64,000 nt of DNA from OLB16 sp964422415 (GCA_964422415.1 CAYRBI010000004.1:31406-95405); one strand, 5' to 3'; positions 1 to 8,322 are shown, counted from the stretch's first letter. Translations and numbers: made by a program. The notes: generated by a model not told the origin, from the letters alone.

Positions 1-362
1 TCGACCGGCTTGCCCAGAGCATTCCCCGCGCAACGACCCACCCAAGCCCCATGGACGTGATCAAGCAGCTGGCTGTCAGTGAGTTTGTTCTCAAACCGCC
101 GGGGCCCCTCTGGACGCGTGGCATGGATCGCTTCCAGATCAGAGGGTTCCTCAAAAGGATAGTCTGAACGCATGGGCAGAACTTGCGCCTTATCGAGCAA
201 GGTCTGCGCGCGTGGCTGGAGGGACATATCTTTGTCGAGATCCATTCCACGCAGGGCCTCGAACTCGGCCTCCAGGCTGGAGTGGTCCCGCCCCTCCTCT
301 TCGAGTTGACGGTGTTCAGTGTTCAGGTCGGAGGAACTGATATAGAGCCATATGTGGGGCAT
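1..362 (-). CDS. ADP-ribosylglycohydrolase family protein (N-terminal part)
   Basis: Partial gene: about 120 N-terminal residues are visible and the 3' end lies beyond the left edge of the window. The frame ends with the segment GAWVGRCAGNALGKPVE-like, the first conserved helix of the ADP-ribosylglycohydrolase (DraG/ARH) fold, which removes ADP-ribose from proteins or small molecules. The catalytic metal-binding Asp motifs would lie further along and cannot be checked. The ATG at 360-362 is preceded by a GGAAAGGA-like ribosome site about 10 bases upstream. The roughly 95 residues before the family hallmark are charged and family-atypical, so this is a long N-terminal extension. The gene is divergent from the nucleotidyltransferase at 436, with a 16-bp palindrome between them. 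The opposite strand also has an open frame at 183-446, but only this strand shows family similarity. Confidence 0.75.
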   Translation of the reverse strand, partial: MPHIWLYISSSDLNTEHRQLEEEGRDHSSLEAEFEALRGMDLDKDMSLQPRAQTLLDKAQVLPMRSDYPFEEPSDLEAIHATRPEGPRRFENKLTDSQLLDHVHGAWVGRCAGNALGKPV

Positions 363-403
363 GGGGAGAATCGTCCTTTCCGTGGGTTGATAGAGATCGT
401 AGA

Positions 404-419
404 ATATCTTCGAAGATAT
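404..419. promoter_or_regulatory. 16-bp perfect palindrome, candidate operator
   Basis: The bases ATATCTTCGAAGATAT are a perfect 16-bp palindrome in the 73-bp gap between the divergent ADP-ribosylglycohydrolase and nucleotidyltransferase genes. It sits immediately upstream of the ribosome site of the latter. Its position and symmetry fit a dimeric repressor site. No regulator is assigned, and no good -10/-35 pair was found next to it. Confidence 0.4.
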
Positions 420-435
420 GGGGAGGAAGGAAGAG

Positions 436-726
436 ATGGGGATTGATGAAGTTTTTTCTGAGGAGCGGGAACGCATCCTCGAGATTGCCAAGGCACATGG
501 CGCACGGAACGTACGTGTGTTCGGATCTTTCGCGCGCGGAGAGGCGCGGGCGGACAGCGACCTGGACCTCTTGGTGGATGTAGATGAGAAGCACTCGGCT
601 TTCTTCCCGGGTGGTCTCATTGCCGATCTGGAGGAAACCCTTGGACGGAAGGTGGATGTGGCCGAGGAGTCTGGTTTGCATTGGTTTATTAGGGAGCGGA
701 TATTGAAGGAAGCGGTTTTACTATGA
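436..726 (+). CDS. MNT-domain nucleotidyltransferase (MntA/MNT antitoxin-like)
   Basis: Protein of 96 residues with the minimal nucleotidyltransferase signature GSFARGEARADSDLDLLVD: a Gly-Ser pair followed by the metal-binding DxD, with a third Asp in RKVDVAEE. Proteins of this size (MntA/MNT family, DUF86-associated) usually act as antitoxins that AMPylate a HEPN toxin, or belong to KNTase-like two-gene systems. The ATG at 436 is chosen because GGAGGAAGG lies just upstream; another ATG at 418 overlaps the palindrome and has no ribosome site. The stop overlaps the start of the following methyltransferase by four bases, so the two are translationally coupled. No HEPN partner is adjacent, which is unusual. 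A HEPN protein lies alone at 42289-42711. Confidence 0.85.
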   Translation: MGIDEVFSEERERILEIAKAHGARNVRVFGSFARGEARADSDLDLLVDVDEKHSAFFPGGLIADLEETLGRKVDVAEESGLHWFIRERILKEAVLL

Positions 727-1514
727 TTACACACCAATCTTTAGATGATACCCAGCGCGCCGCGCGCGAGCAATTCAGTAAACAAAGCCACCAGTATGCC
801 AAGGGACATATCCTGGAAAATGTGGAGGATGTCGCTCAGGCGGTGGAGAAGATGGGACTACCACAGCGTGCCGAGGTTCTTGATGTAGCGTGCGGAGCCG
901 GACATACGGGCTTGTATCTGGCCAGCCTGGGGCATTCGGTCACGTTGACCGACATTACCCAGGCCATGTTGGACCGTGCCACCGAGTTGGCCGCGGAACG
1001 CGGGCTGGTGGTCAAGACCAACCATCATACTGCCGAGTCACTTCCTTATCAGGAGGCTTCTTTCGACCTGGTGACCTGCCGTGTGGCCGCGCACCACTTC
1101 AGCTCCCCCCAGGCCTTTGTCCATGAATCCGCGCGGGTTCTCAAACCGGGGGGGTATTTTCTGGTCATCGATGGTTCGGTGGAGGACAACCAACCCGAGG
1201 CCGAGGAGTGGCTGCATTGGGTGGAGAAATACCGTGACCCCAGCCACAACGGATTCCTGCCCCCACGGCGTTGGAAGAAGATGTGCGCGGACGCTGATCT
1301 GGATGTACTCAACTGTGTCCTTGTACCCTTCAAACAGCCCGACCTCAACTGGTATTTCGACACCGCTGGAACCTCCCCCGAGAACCGCGAGAAGGTCCTC
1401 GAAATGATCCACAACGCCCCCTCTCAAGCACGCCACCTGTTCAAACTGGGGGAAGAAGAGGGAAAGATTGTGTGGTGGTGGCAGAGGGTGACGGTGGTGG
1501 CGAGGAAGGGGTAA
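723..1514 (+). CDS. class I SAM-dependent methyltransferase (UbiE/Methyltransf_11-like)
   Basis: Protein of 263 residues with motif I DVACGAGHTGLYLA near residue 54, the acidic loop TDITQAM, motif IV FDLVTCRVAAHHF and the post-motif ARVLKPGGYFLVIDG, the order expected of a Rossmann-fold methyltransferase. The substrate is unknown. The C-terminal part (about residues 160-263) is rich in Trp and basic residues and may form the substrate lid. Its ATG lies inside the last codons of the nucleotidyltransferase gene, which suggests that the two products act together. Whether the nucleotidyltransferase modifies this enzyme or both act on a common target is not visible from the sequence. A dispersed repeat follows the stop. 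Confidence 0.85.
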   Translation: MITHQSLDDTQRAAREQFSKQSHQYAKGHILENVEDVAQAVEKMGLPQRAEVLDVACGAGHTGLYLASLGHSVTLTDITQAMLDRATELAAERGLVVKTNHHTAESLPYQEASFDLVTCRVAAHHFSSPQAFVHESARVLKPGGYFLVIDGSVEDNQPEAEEWLHWVEKYRDPSHNGFLPPRRWKKMCADADLDVLNCVLVPFKQPDLNWYFDTAGTSPENREKVLEMIHNAPSQARHLFKLGEEEGKIVWWWQRVTVVARKG

Positions 1515-1547
1515 CCATTTGAGAAAGAATCGAAAATGAGGAAGTAT

Positions 1548-1604
1548 CGTCATTCCCGCGAAGGCGGGAATCCACGCCTACATCACAATCTCGATTCTTT
1601 CAGC
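1548..1604. repeat. dispersed repeat family A, single arm
   Basis: The first 29 bases, beginning CGTCATTCCCGCGAAGGCGG, are identical to the right arms of the inverted-repeat copies at 35007 and 40659. Weaker similarity continues for about 28 bases (ending ...TCGATTCTTTC), in step with the bases that follow the 35007 copy. The core CATTCCCGC/GCGGGAATC is itself a hairpin. It lies between the convergent methyltransferase and HicB genes and could stop transcription from both sides. Confidence 0.75.
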
Positions 1605-1610
1605 AGACTG

Positions 1611-1802
1611 TTAATGAACCGGTATCGGCAGTCCATCCATCACCAAGGATTCCAGATATGCCTCGATAGCCTCTTCAGCCATTTCCATGGCATGACCATA
1701 GTCCTTCCCCCACGTAATACAGCCGGGAAGGGCGGGGACAGTAACCGTCAGTCCTCCTTCAGGCTCCGGTTCGAGATGGATCCGATATGCAAATGAGGTC
1801 AT
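1611..1802 (-). CDS. HicB-like antitoxin, orphan
   Basis: Protein of 63 residues with the HicB N-terminal pattern: an aromatic-rich first strand, EPEGGLTVTVPALPGC, then an acidic helix MEMAEEAIEAYLESL. HicB proteins bind and neutralise the HicA mRNA interferase. This one is short and has no C-terminal DNA-binding domain. No HicA-like frame is present on either side, so it is a solitary antitoxin-like gene or a stand-alone HicB_lk domain. Its promoter overlaps the start codon so closely that the transcript is predicted to be leaderless. Confidence 0.75.
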   Translation of the reverse strand: MTSFAYRIHLEPEPEGGLTVTVPALPGCITWGKDYGHAMEMAEEAIEAYLESLVMDGLPIPVH

Positions 1803-1808
1803 GGTGAA

Positions 1809-1837
1809 AATATACTAACTGGTTAAGTGAAAGTCAA
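1809..1837 (-). promoter_or_regulatory. sigma70-type promoter of the orphan HicB gene
   Basis: On the minus strand TTGACT (1832-1837) and TATATT (1809-1814) are separated by exactly 17 bases. Only six bases lie between the -10 box and the ATG, so transcription should begin at or next to the A of the start codon. No ribosome site is therefore included. Confidence 0.6.
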
Positions 1838-1845
1838 AGAGAATC

Positions 1846-4800
1846 TCACCCAGCCCCCGCCCTCTGCCAGGGCCGGTCTCCATTGCCCCCTTCCTTGGGT
1901 TTATACGGCGCCACATCGAAACTCACACGGTCTTTATCGAGTAGGTCCTCCACCTGGTACACGAACTCCTTCGAGGGAGAAACAATGAAATCCTGACCGG
2001 CCTGGATGATCACTTCACCATGGCGCGGGGTCTTCACATGGAAGAGCACCTTGGCCTTGCCACGGTGACGGCGGAAGGTGGTCTTGAGGCTGGTCATGAG
2101 CTCCTTACCCAAGCCCTCGGAGAGCAGATCCACATGCACCGCGCGGACATTCTCCTCCCAGGCCGTCTTGATGGGACGCAGGCTGTCGAGGGTCATCTCC
2201 GCCCGTTCGCGTCCAATGGATGCCTTCCCCTCCACCACCAGGATGCTTCCCTCGTAGAGATGGGCCTGATGAGTAACCAGGTCCTTGGGGAACACGACAA
2301 TCTGGAACTCTCCCGAGAGGTCCTCCAAAGTGACATCCGCCATGATCTCGCCATTGCGGGTCTTGCGTTTCCGGACCTGGGTCACAATCCCCACCATGCG
2401 TGCCTTGATCGACTCATCCCCCTCCAGTTCGGCGATGTCCGCGGCGGTCTTGGTAGCCAGGCTGTGCATCTCGCGTTCGACCTCGGCCAGGGGATGACCG
2501 GTGACATAGAAGCCCAGTAGGTCCTTCTCACCCTTGAGATTTTCGGCGTCGGATAACTCCGGGATATCGGGATAAGCCACCTCGCTGGTAGCCCCGACAC
2601 CGAAGTCACCAAACAGGCTGACCTGCCCGATGGAACGGTCCTTGTGCTTGGAGGCGGAGACCTCCAGGGCCTGCGGGTAGACCTGCAGGAGCTGGGAACG
2701 CTTCTTCCCGAAACTGTCCATAGCTCCGCAACGGATCAGGCATTCGATGATCTTGCTGTTGGCCACGCTGGTATCGATCCGTTCACAGAAATCACGCAGA
2801 TCCTTGAACTCGCCGTTCTCATCGCGTTCCCGCAGAATCGCGCCGACCGCCGCCTCGCCCACTCCCTTGATCCCGGCGAGTCCAAAACGGATGCCGATCG
2901 GGGTGACCGTGAAGTTCTCCAGGCTCTGGTTGATGTCAGGTGGCAAGACCGGGATGTCCATATCCCGGCAGTCATTGACATACCTGACCACCTTGGCGGT
3001 ATTGTTGCGGTCGTTGGTCATGGCCGCCGCCATGAACTCTCCCGGGAAATTCGCCTTCAGATAAGCGGTTTGATAAGAGATGACTCCATAAGCCGCGCTA
3101 TGAGACTTATTAAAACCATACCCCGCGAAGTATTCGATCTTGTCGAACAGCTCGGCGGCCATCTTCTCTTTGTAGCCATTTTTGGCCGCGCCAGCCGCGA
3201 ATCTCTCCTTCTCCTTGGCCATGAGGTCAGCCTTCTTTTTCCCCATGGCGCGGCGGAGGATGTCGGCCTCCCCCATGGTGTAGCCGCCGATCTTCTGGGC
3301 CAGCTGCATGACCTGTTCCTGATAGAGAATCGTCCCATAGGTGCTGGAGAGGATCGGTTCAAGGTCGGGATGGAGATACTGCGCCCGCTTACGTCCATGC
3401 TTGATGTCGGTGAAGTCGGTAACCATTCCGGATTGGAGCGGTCCGGGACGGTAAAGGGCCATGAGCGGAACCACATCCTTGAAGGTCTCCGGATGGAGCT
3501 TCTTGATGAGGTCCTTCATGCCCGCCGATTCTAACTGGAAGATACCGTTGGTGCGCCCTTTCTGAAGGAGCTCATAGGTCTTGGCATCATCGAGCGGGAT
3601 GGTCTCGATGTGGAAATCAATACCACTTTGACGGATCGCATCCACGGTATCCTCAATCACCGAGAGGGTCTTGAGACCCAGGAAGTCCATCTTCACCAGA
3701 CCGAGGATCTCCAGGTATTTGTGCTCATATTGGGTGCAGGTGTCGCCACTGTTGGTCTTCATCAGCGGGCACATGTTGATCAGGCTCTCGGGCCCGATCA
3801 CGATCCCGGCGGCATGGACCGAGGTTTGACGGATGGTGCCCTCGATCAACAAGGCGATTTCGAAAAGACGCTGGTGGTCGGAATCTTCATCGCGGCAAGC
3901 GCGTAATTCCGGAGAAGCATCCAATGCTTCACTCAGTTTAATGTTGAGTTCATCAGGAACGAGTTTTGCAATCCGGTTCCCCTCGCTGGCGGGCATTCCC
4001 ATCACCCGGGCCACATCGCGTACCACCTGCTTGGCTCCGAGGCGCGAGAAGGTGGCGATCTGAGAAACACTTTCCTTGCCATACCGTTCAGCGCAATAAC
4101 GGATGACCTCCTCACGGCGTTTATCAGAGAAGTCGGTATCGATATCGGGGGGTGATTCACGCTCGGGATTAAGGAAGCGCTCGAAGATGAGTCCATGTTC
4201 GAGTGGATCGATATCGGTGATGCGTAGCGAATACGCCACCAGGCTGCCAGCGGCACTGCCACGTCCCGGTCCCACCGCGATGCCACGCGAACGGGCGAAA
4301 TGGATGAAGTCCCAGACGATCAGGAAGTACTCCACGAAACCCTTGGTATGCAGGATCTCGAGCTCGTATTCCATCCGTTCACGTACCACACGGGGTAGAT
4401 GTTGAGCGGTTTCTGACCATGTTCCCGGACTGGGAGGCGGGGTGCCCATCGGTGTAAGAGTCGGAGCCGGTATCAGACCAGGTTGCCAGTCCTCATCCTC
4501 CGCGTGATCGAAATAGCGTTCCCAAGCCCCCTGGTAAGCCAGGTCCCGTAAGTATTCGAAGCAATCCATATCCTTGGGGGGCTCGAAACGGGGCATAATG
4601 AGTTTACCCCCTTTAGTGGGAAGTTCGACTTGGCAGCGGTTGGCGATTTCGAGGGTATTCTTGAGAGCCTCAGGGTAATCACCCAGCTGAGACCACATCT
4701 CCTCTGGGGACTTCAAGTAGAACTCATCGGTCTCGAAGTGAAGACCATCGGGATCATTCATCAAGGTGCCGGTCTGGATGCAGACCATGGCACGGTGAGC

Positions 4801-5478
4801 CTCGGATTCGGAGCGTTTAATATAATGGCAGTCATTGGTGGCAACTAATGGCAGTCCCATTTCACGAGCCAGTTGAATGATCCCTTGGTTGGCCTTCTCT
4901 TGTTCGGGGAGGCCATTGGGCATGATCTCCAGGTAGAAGTTATCTGACCCGAAGATCCCGGTGTAGGTCTCGATGACCTCGCGGGCCTTCTTGATGTCAT
5001 CCCGTAATAGGGATTGATTGGCCTCTCCGGCGAGACAACCTGAGAGCCCGATCAATCCCTTGCAGTGTTCACGCAGGACCTCACGGTCAATGCGTGGGCG
5101 GTAATAAAAACCCTCGGTGAAGGCGATGGTGGAGAGCTTGAGAAGGTTCCGGTAACCTTCGTTGTCCTTGCAGAGGAGAGTCAGGTGGTTGTAATGACCT
5201 CCGGAGCCGCCGGAGGCGGCCCCAGTATTCTTCCCTCCTCGATCGAGACGGCTCCCGGAGGTGATATAGGCTTCGCACCCGATTAACGGATGGACCCCAG
5301 CGTTGCGTGCCTTGCCGAAGAAATCGAGCGCGCCATACATATTCCCGTGGTCGGTGAGTGCCACCGCACCCATCGAGTGCCCCTTGACCGCATTGACCAG
5401 ACGGTCCAAACGGCACATCCCATCTAGAATCGAATACTCACTATGCAGGTGTAAATGAACAAAAGGTTGGTCGCTCAT
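1846..5478 (-). CDS. dnaE: DNA polymerase III subunit alpha
   Basis: Replicative polymerase of 1210 residues, close to the usual length of DnaE. In order: an N-terminal PHP domain beginning with HLHLHSEYSILDG; the palm region with GPGRGSAAGSLVAY near residue 405 and the catalytic aspartates PDIDTDF near 445; a fingers region with YGFNKSHSAAYG near 795; a helix-hairpin-helix near 870; and an OB fold near 1050. The ATG at 5476-5478 is chosen because it gives the canonical MSDQPFVHLHLHS start and follows a G-rich ribosome site; the open frame extends 17 codons further up. A Pro/Thr-rich stretch (PAPTLTPMGTPPPSPGT) around residues 340-365 is inserted before the palm and looks like a flexible linker. 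The gene stands alone. Confidence 0.97.
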   Translation of the reverse strand: MSDQPFVHLHLHSEYSILDGMCRLDRLVNAVKGHSMGAVALTDHGNMYGALDFFGKARNAGVHPLIGCEAYITSGSRLDRGGKNTGAASGGSGGHYNHLTLLCKDNEGYRNLLKLSTIAFTEGFYYRPRIDREVLREHCKGLIGLSGCLAGEANQSLLRDDIKKAREVIETYTGIFGSDNFYLEIMPNGLPEQEKANQGIIQLAREMGLPLVATNDCHYIKRSESEAHRAMVCIQTGTLMNDPDGLHFETDEFYLKSPEEMWSQLGDYPEALKNTLEIANRCQVELPTKGGKLIMPRFEPPKDMDCFEYLRDLAYQGAWERYFDHAEDEDWQPGLIPAPTLTPMGTPPPSPGTWSETAQHLPRVVRERMEYELEILHTKGFVEYFLIVWDFIHFARSRGIAVGPGRGSAAGSLVAYSLRITDIDPLEHGLIFERFLNPERESPPDIDTDFSDKRREEVIRYCAERYGKESVSQIATFSRLGAKQVVRDVARVMGMPASEGNRIAKLVPDELNIKLSEALDASPELRACRDEDSDHQRLFEIALLIEGTIRQTSVHAAGIVIGPESLINMCPLMKTNSGDTCTQYEHKYLEILGLVKMDFLGLKTLSVIEDTVDAIRQSGIDFHIETIPLDDAKTYELLQKGRTNGIFQLESAGMKDLIKKLHPETFKDVVPLMALYRPGPLQSGMVTDFTDIKHGRKRAQYLHPDLEPILSSTYGTILYQEQVMQLAQKIGGYTMGEADILRRAMGKKKADLMAKEKERFAAGAAKNGYKEKMAAELFDKIEYFAGYGFNKSHSAAYGVISYQTAYLKANFPGEFMAAAMTNDRNNTAKVVRYVNDCRDMDIPVLPPDINQSLENFTVTPIGIRFGLAGIKGVGEAAVGAILRERDENGEFKDLRDFCERIDTSVANSKIIECLIRCGAMDSFGKKRSQLLQVYPQALEVSASKHKDRSIGQVSLFGDFGVGATSEVAYPDIPELSDAENLKGEKDLLGFYVTGHPLAEVEREMHSLATKTAADIAELEGDESIKARMVGIVTQVRKRKTRNGEIMADVTLEDLSGEFQIVVFPKDLVTHQAHLYEGSILVVEGKASIGRERAEMTLDSLRPIKTAWEENVRAVHVDLLSEGLGKELMTSLKTTFRRHRGKAKVLFHVKTPRHGEVIIQAGQDFIVSPSKEFVYQVEDLLDKDRVSFDVAPYKPKEGGNGDRPWQRAGAG

Positions 5479-5626
5479 GGATTCCCCCCCCTTGATAAAG
5501 AAGGAAGCACCAAACCTTCGGAAGGTCAAGATCTTCTTAAGCTCCCAATTGCCCGGAGCCCATGAATCCCGTACCTTTAAGCCGTACTACGATGAATTCC
5601 TTGCTCCATTGGGAGGCTCCATTCAA

Positions 5627-7165
5627 ATGGTATCGAAACCGCTAGCGCTGTCGGGGAAATCCTTTTTAATCTTTCTCATGGTTCTGACTCTCGGCACTGG
5701 GAGTTACGGAGCCAGGCTTCAGGTCTCACCCCAAGCGGGAGTGACCCTGGATGGTTGGAAGGCAGAGATCACCACCTTCTCACTCTCGCCCCGTATCGTG
5801 TCGTTGATGATTGTCCCGGAGGAGGTCAAAGCGGTCACCCTCACTGTTCGCGCCGGGGGACTCGATGCTGGAGACTATGATCTCGCGGTCTCTGGATCAC
5901 CAGTGAAGCGGTACTCCGCCGAGGATCTCGCGAAGGGGGTAGAGGTACTCATCCCCGAGGTCATGGGAGTCATTGCCGGACCCGCCAAGGTCTGGGCGGA
6001 TGAGTGGGTGGGACGCCTGGACCGGGCGGAGGCGAAAGTAGCGGACTTGGGGTATACCCCCCAGGAAACCCCCGCCAGTATCCAACAACAGGTGAACCTA
6101 CTACGTGGTCTTCCGCCAGTTTTGGAGGATGCCGCTCAGGCCAAATCGGCGCGTCTCTGTATCGCACGGAGTGAATCCGGTCCCGTGGCATTACCCGCCC
6201 TTTCCAGTCATAGCCTTGCTGAGATCAACCAGAAAGTAGAGGCCGCTCATGCAGCTAGCATCCAGTTGATCCACCTCGTCAACAATCTGGATGAAGCAGC
6301 GGTGAAACGTGCCATCTTCAGCGAGATATTGGGGGACTGGATCGTTAAGCCCAAGGGCAAGGAGATCGAGATGGCCCTGGCTGGTCAGCCCGGGATCGCG
6401 GAGTTCATCCTTCCCATCCAGAACTCCTTTGCCAATCCCGCGGTCTCTTTGAATCTGACACTGAAGCCACCCACAGGCTGGGAACCAAACTCAGATCGGG
6501 AATCCTCTTTTGATCTGGAACCGGGCCAGTCCAAAGACCTTTCCTTCTCCTTCAGCATCCCCCCGGCCACCCCCGGCCAACGGATCGCAATCCCCGTGGA
6601 TCTGAAGATCAAGATCGCAGGAGAGACAATCCTCCAGAAAACGGGCGTAGGCTTTGGTAATGAGTTCCTCAAGTCCTGGAAGATTGTGGGGCCTTTCCCC
6701 ATAGTCAGCCACACCAATGTGGAAGTTGGATTTGCGCCGGAGAAAGACACCCTTTTTTCCTCAAGATATGATACACCCACTGGATCGGTGACTTGGAAAG
6801 AGGTTCAGGCTGAACGCAATGGACTTGTGGACCTGGGGAAAGCCTTTGCGGACGAGACCAACTGTGTTGCCTACGCCACACTGTGGGTTTACCTGCCATC
6901 TTCGCAGACCTTGGAGGCATCGGTAGGCAGCGATGACTCCATTAAGGTCTGGGCCAATGAGAAAGCGGTCTTCAGCCGTTCCGCTTCACGTGCGGCGGCT
7001 CCCAATCAAGATGTTTTCCTATTGCCTTTGAAGATGGGATGGAATCGTCTTCTAGTGAAGATAACTCAAGGCTCTAATCAATGGGGCTTCTTCTTCGATT
7101 TGAGAGAAAGAACGGGAGTCACTCCCCGGGGGATGCGGTTTGCTTTGGAACCGCCCAAGAGATGA
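5627..7165 (+). CDS. secreted protein of unknown function with C-terminal beta-sandwich
   Basis: Protein of 512 residues. The ATG at 5627 gives a typical signal peptide (basic MVSKPLALSGK, hydrophobic SFLIFLMVLTLGTGSYG, cut after GARL-like residues) and has GGGAGG upstream. The open frame extends further upstream and across the dnaE start, but that part lacks a signal sequence. Residues about 280-380 resemble an Ig/CARDB-like domain (Ala/Pro-rich strands, NPAVSLNLTLKPPTGWEP). The last 110 residues resemble the carbohydrate-binding or PA14-like modules attached to glycosidases (SVGSDDSIKVWAN ... NRLLVKITQGSNQWGF). No catalytic motif was recognised. It is probably exported and may bind a polysaccharide or cell-surface polymer. 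The following lipoprotein gene starts 33 bases later, so the two may be cotranscribed. Confidence 0.7.
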   Translation: MVSKPLALSGKSFLIFLMVLTLGTGSYGARLQVSPQAGVTLDGWKAEITTFSLSPRIVSLMIVPEEVKAVTLTVRAGGLDAGDYDLAVSGSPVKRYSAEDLAKGVEVLIPEVMGVIAGPAKVWADEWVGRLDRAEAKVADLGYTPQETPASIQQQVNLLRGLPPVLEDAAQAKSARLCIARSESGPVALPALSSHSLAEINQKVEAAHAASIQLIHLVNNLDEAAVKRAIFSEILGDWIVKPKGKEIEMALAGQPGIAEFILPIQNSFANPAVSLNLTLKPPTGWEPNSDRESSFDLEPGQSKDLSFSFSIPPATPGQRIAIPVDLKIKIAGETILQKTGVGFGNEFLKSWKIVGPFPIVSHTNVEVGFAPEKDTLFSSRYDTPTGSVTWKEVQAERNGLVDLGKAFADETNCVAYATLWVYLPSSQTLEASVGSDDSIKVWANEKAVFSRSASRAAAPNQDVFLLPLKMGWNRLLVKITQGSNQWGFFFDLRERTGVTPRGMRFALEPPKR

Positions 7166-7198
7166 GACCGGAGATGATCTCCTGACGTCTGAGTCTCG

Positions 7199-8197
7199 AT
7201 GAGGAATGCATTGGGTTGCTCAAGTTGTCAAAAAGGATGGTCAGCGGCCGGAATCCTGATTTTGTCTGGGATTCTGGTTTGTTCTTGTACCTCTCTACCC
7301 AAACGCAGCGCCTCTTGGCCGAGTCTGGCAGCCAAGATGACCGGCGCGAAGAAGGAGGTATCCATCCCGCTGGTCGAGATCGGAACTGGTCCGCTGGGTA
7401 AGGTCCCCTATATCGGCGTGCAAGCGGAATACGGGGATCAACCTCTACTCCTCCAGATCGATACCGGTAGTTCTCTGACTTTGTTGCGTGAGTCCTTGCG
7501 TACCAGTTTGAGTGCGCGCCAGGTCAGTAACGCCGAGGTGCTGGGCGCGACAGGGAATATGGCCGAAGAGACTCTCTACCGGACCTCCTCTCTGTCTATT
7601 GGGGGCTTTCATCTCAAGAACGAAATCGTGGCCTTCCTGCCAGACAAGCAAATCGATGCCCTCGGACGCCGGGAGTTCAAACAAAAGCTGGATGGGGTTT
7701 TGGGGGCCTCCTTACTGCATCGTGGTGAAGTCGAGATCAATACGGAAAAGAAGATGTTGATTGTACGCCCCTTTGAGGATGCCCAAGCCCAAAGCCTCTC
7801 TAATAAGACTGCGATGGTCTGGGTTCCAGACATGAATGGCTTTGCGATTCCGCTTGAAGTTGGTTCCGACCGGAGTGTCCGTTTTCTGCTTGATACCGGA
7901 ACCAATGCCGAAATCATCTTCGATTCTGAGGGAGTCTATGGGGAGCGTATCCAGGCGTCTGTTCCCATTGGATCCGCTGAATGCGGGAGTATCCGTGGAA
8001 CCTACCAGGTAAAGGCCTACTGGTTACCCTTCCCAGTCTCGGTGGCGGGACGGCGTTCTGAACCAGGGACACGCGTGTATGTCGAATCCAGAGAAGATCA
8101 TCGTCATGCCGGGAGCGTGGGTATCCCACTGATCTGGGCCTACAAACGGGTTATCCTTAACGCCCAGCAACAGACCGCCGCCTTCGAGCCGAAATAA
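7199..8197 (+). CDS. two-lobed aspartyl-protease-like lipoprotein
   Basis: Protein of 332 residues with a signal peptide ending in a lipobox (ILVCSC, Cys30). Two retropepsin-type active-site motifs are seen: LLQIDTGSSLTLL around residue 85-95 and FLLDTGTNAEIIF around 229-241. Each is followed by a flap-like strand and a hydrophobic-Gly motif (DGVLGASLL at 165-173, GSVGIPLIW at 305-313). Bacterial proteins of the gag-polyprotein putative aspartyl protease group usually have one such domain and must dimerise. Here two lobes lie in one chain, as in pepsin. Both catalytic Asp residues are kept, so proteolytic activity in the periplasm is plausible. It lies 33 bases after the secreted protein. Confidence 0.75.
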   Translation: MRNALGCSSCQKGWSAAGILILSGILVCSCTSLPKRSASWPSLAAKMTGAKKEVSIPLVEIGTGPLGKVPYIGVQAEYGDQPLLLQIDTGSSLTLLRESLRTSLSARQVSNAEVLGATGNMAEETLYRTSSLSIGGFHLKNEIVAFLPDKQIDALGRREFKQKLDGVLGASLLHRGEVEINTEKKMLIVRPFEDAQAQSLSNKTAMVWVPDMNGFAIPLEVGSDRSVRFLLDTGTNAEIIFDSEGVYGERIQASVPIGSAECGSIRGTYQVKAYWLPFPVSVAGRRSEPGTRVYVESREDHRHAGSVGIPLIWAYKRVILNAQQQTAAFEPK

Positions 8198-8231
8198 AGA
8201 TGGGGCCTTATACATCTGGCCCCGGAGCATC

Positions 8232-8322
8232 ACCGTATGTTGTTCATGCTTCAGCATGTGGGTCTCGTCCAAATATGAATTATGAGGTTGCCCCACATGC
8301 TGAAGCATGAACAACATACGGT
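8232..8322. repeat. 31-bp perfect inverted repeat, hairpin family B
   Basis: Arms at 8232-8262 and 8292-8322 are perfect reverse complements (31 bp) around a 29-base loop. Each arm contains the smaller palindrome CATGCT-N2-AGCATG. It lies between the convergent aspartyl-protease-like and VWA genes and can serve as a two-way terminator. The inner motif GTTCATGCTTCAGCATG recurs with compensatory changes at 50658 and 55454. Confidence 0.85.

Noticed and set aside
183..446. Open frame on the + strand near the left edge.
   Set aside because: The minus strand here encodes an ADP-ribosylglycohydrolase with a recognisable motif and a ribosome site; the + frame has no similarity.
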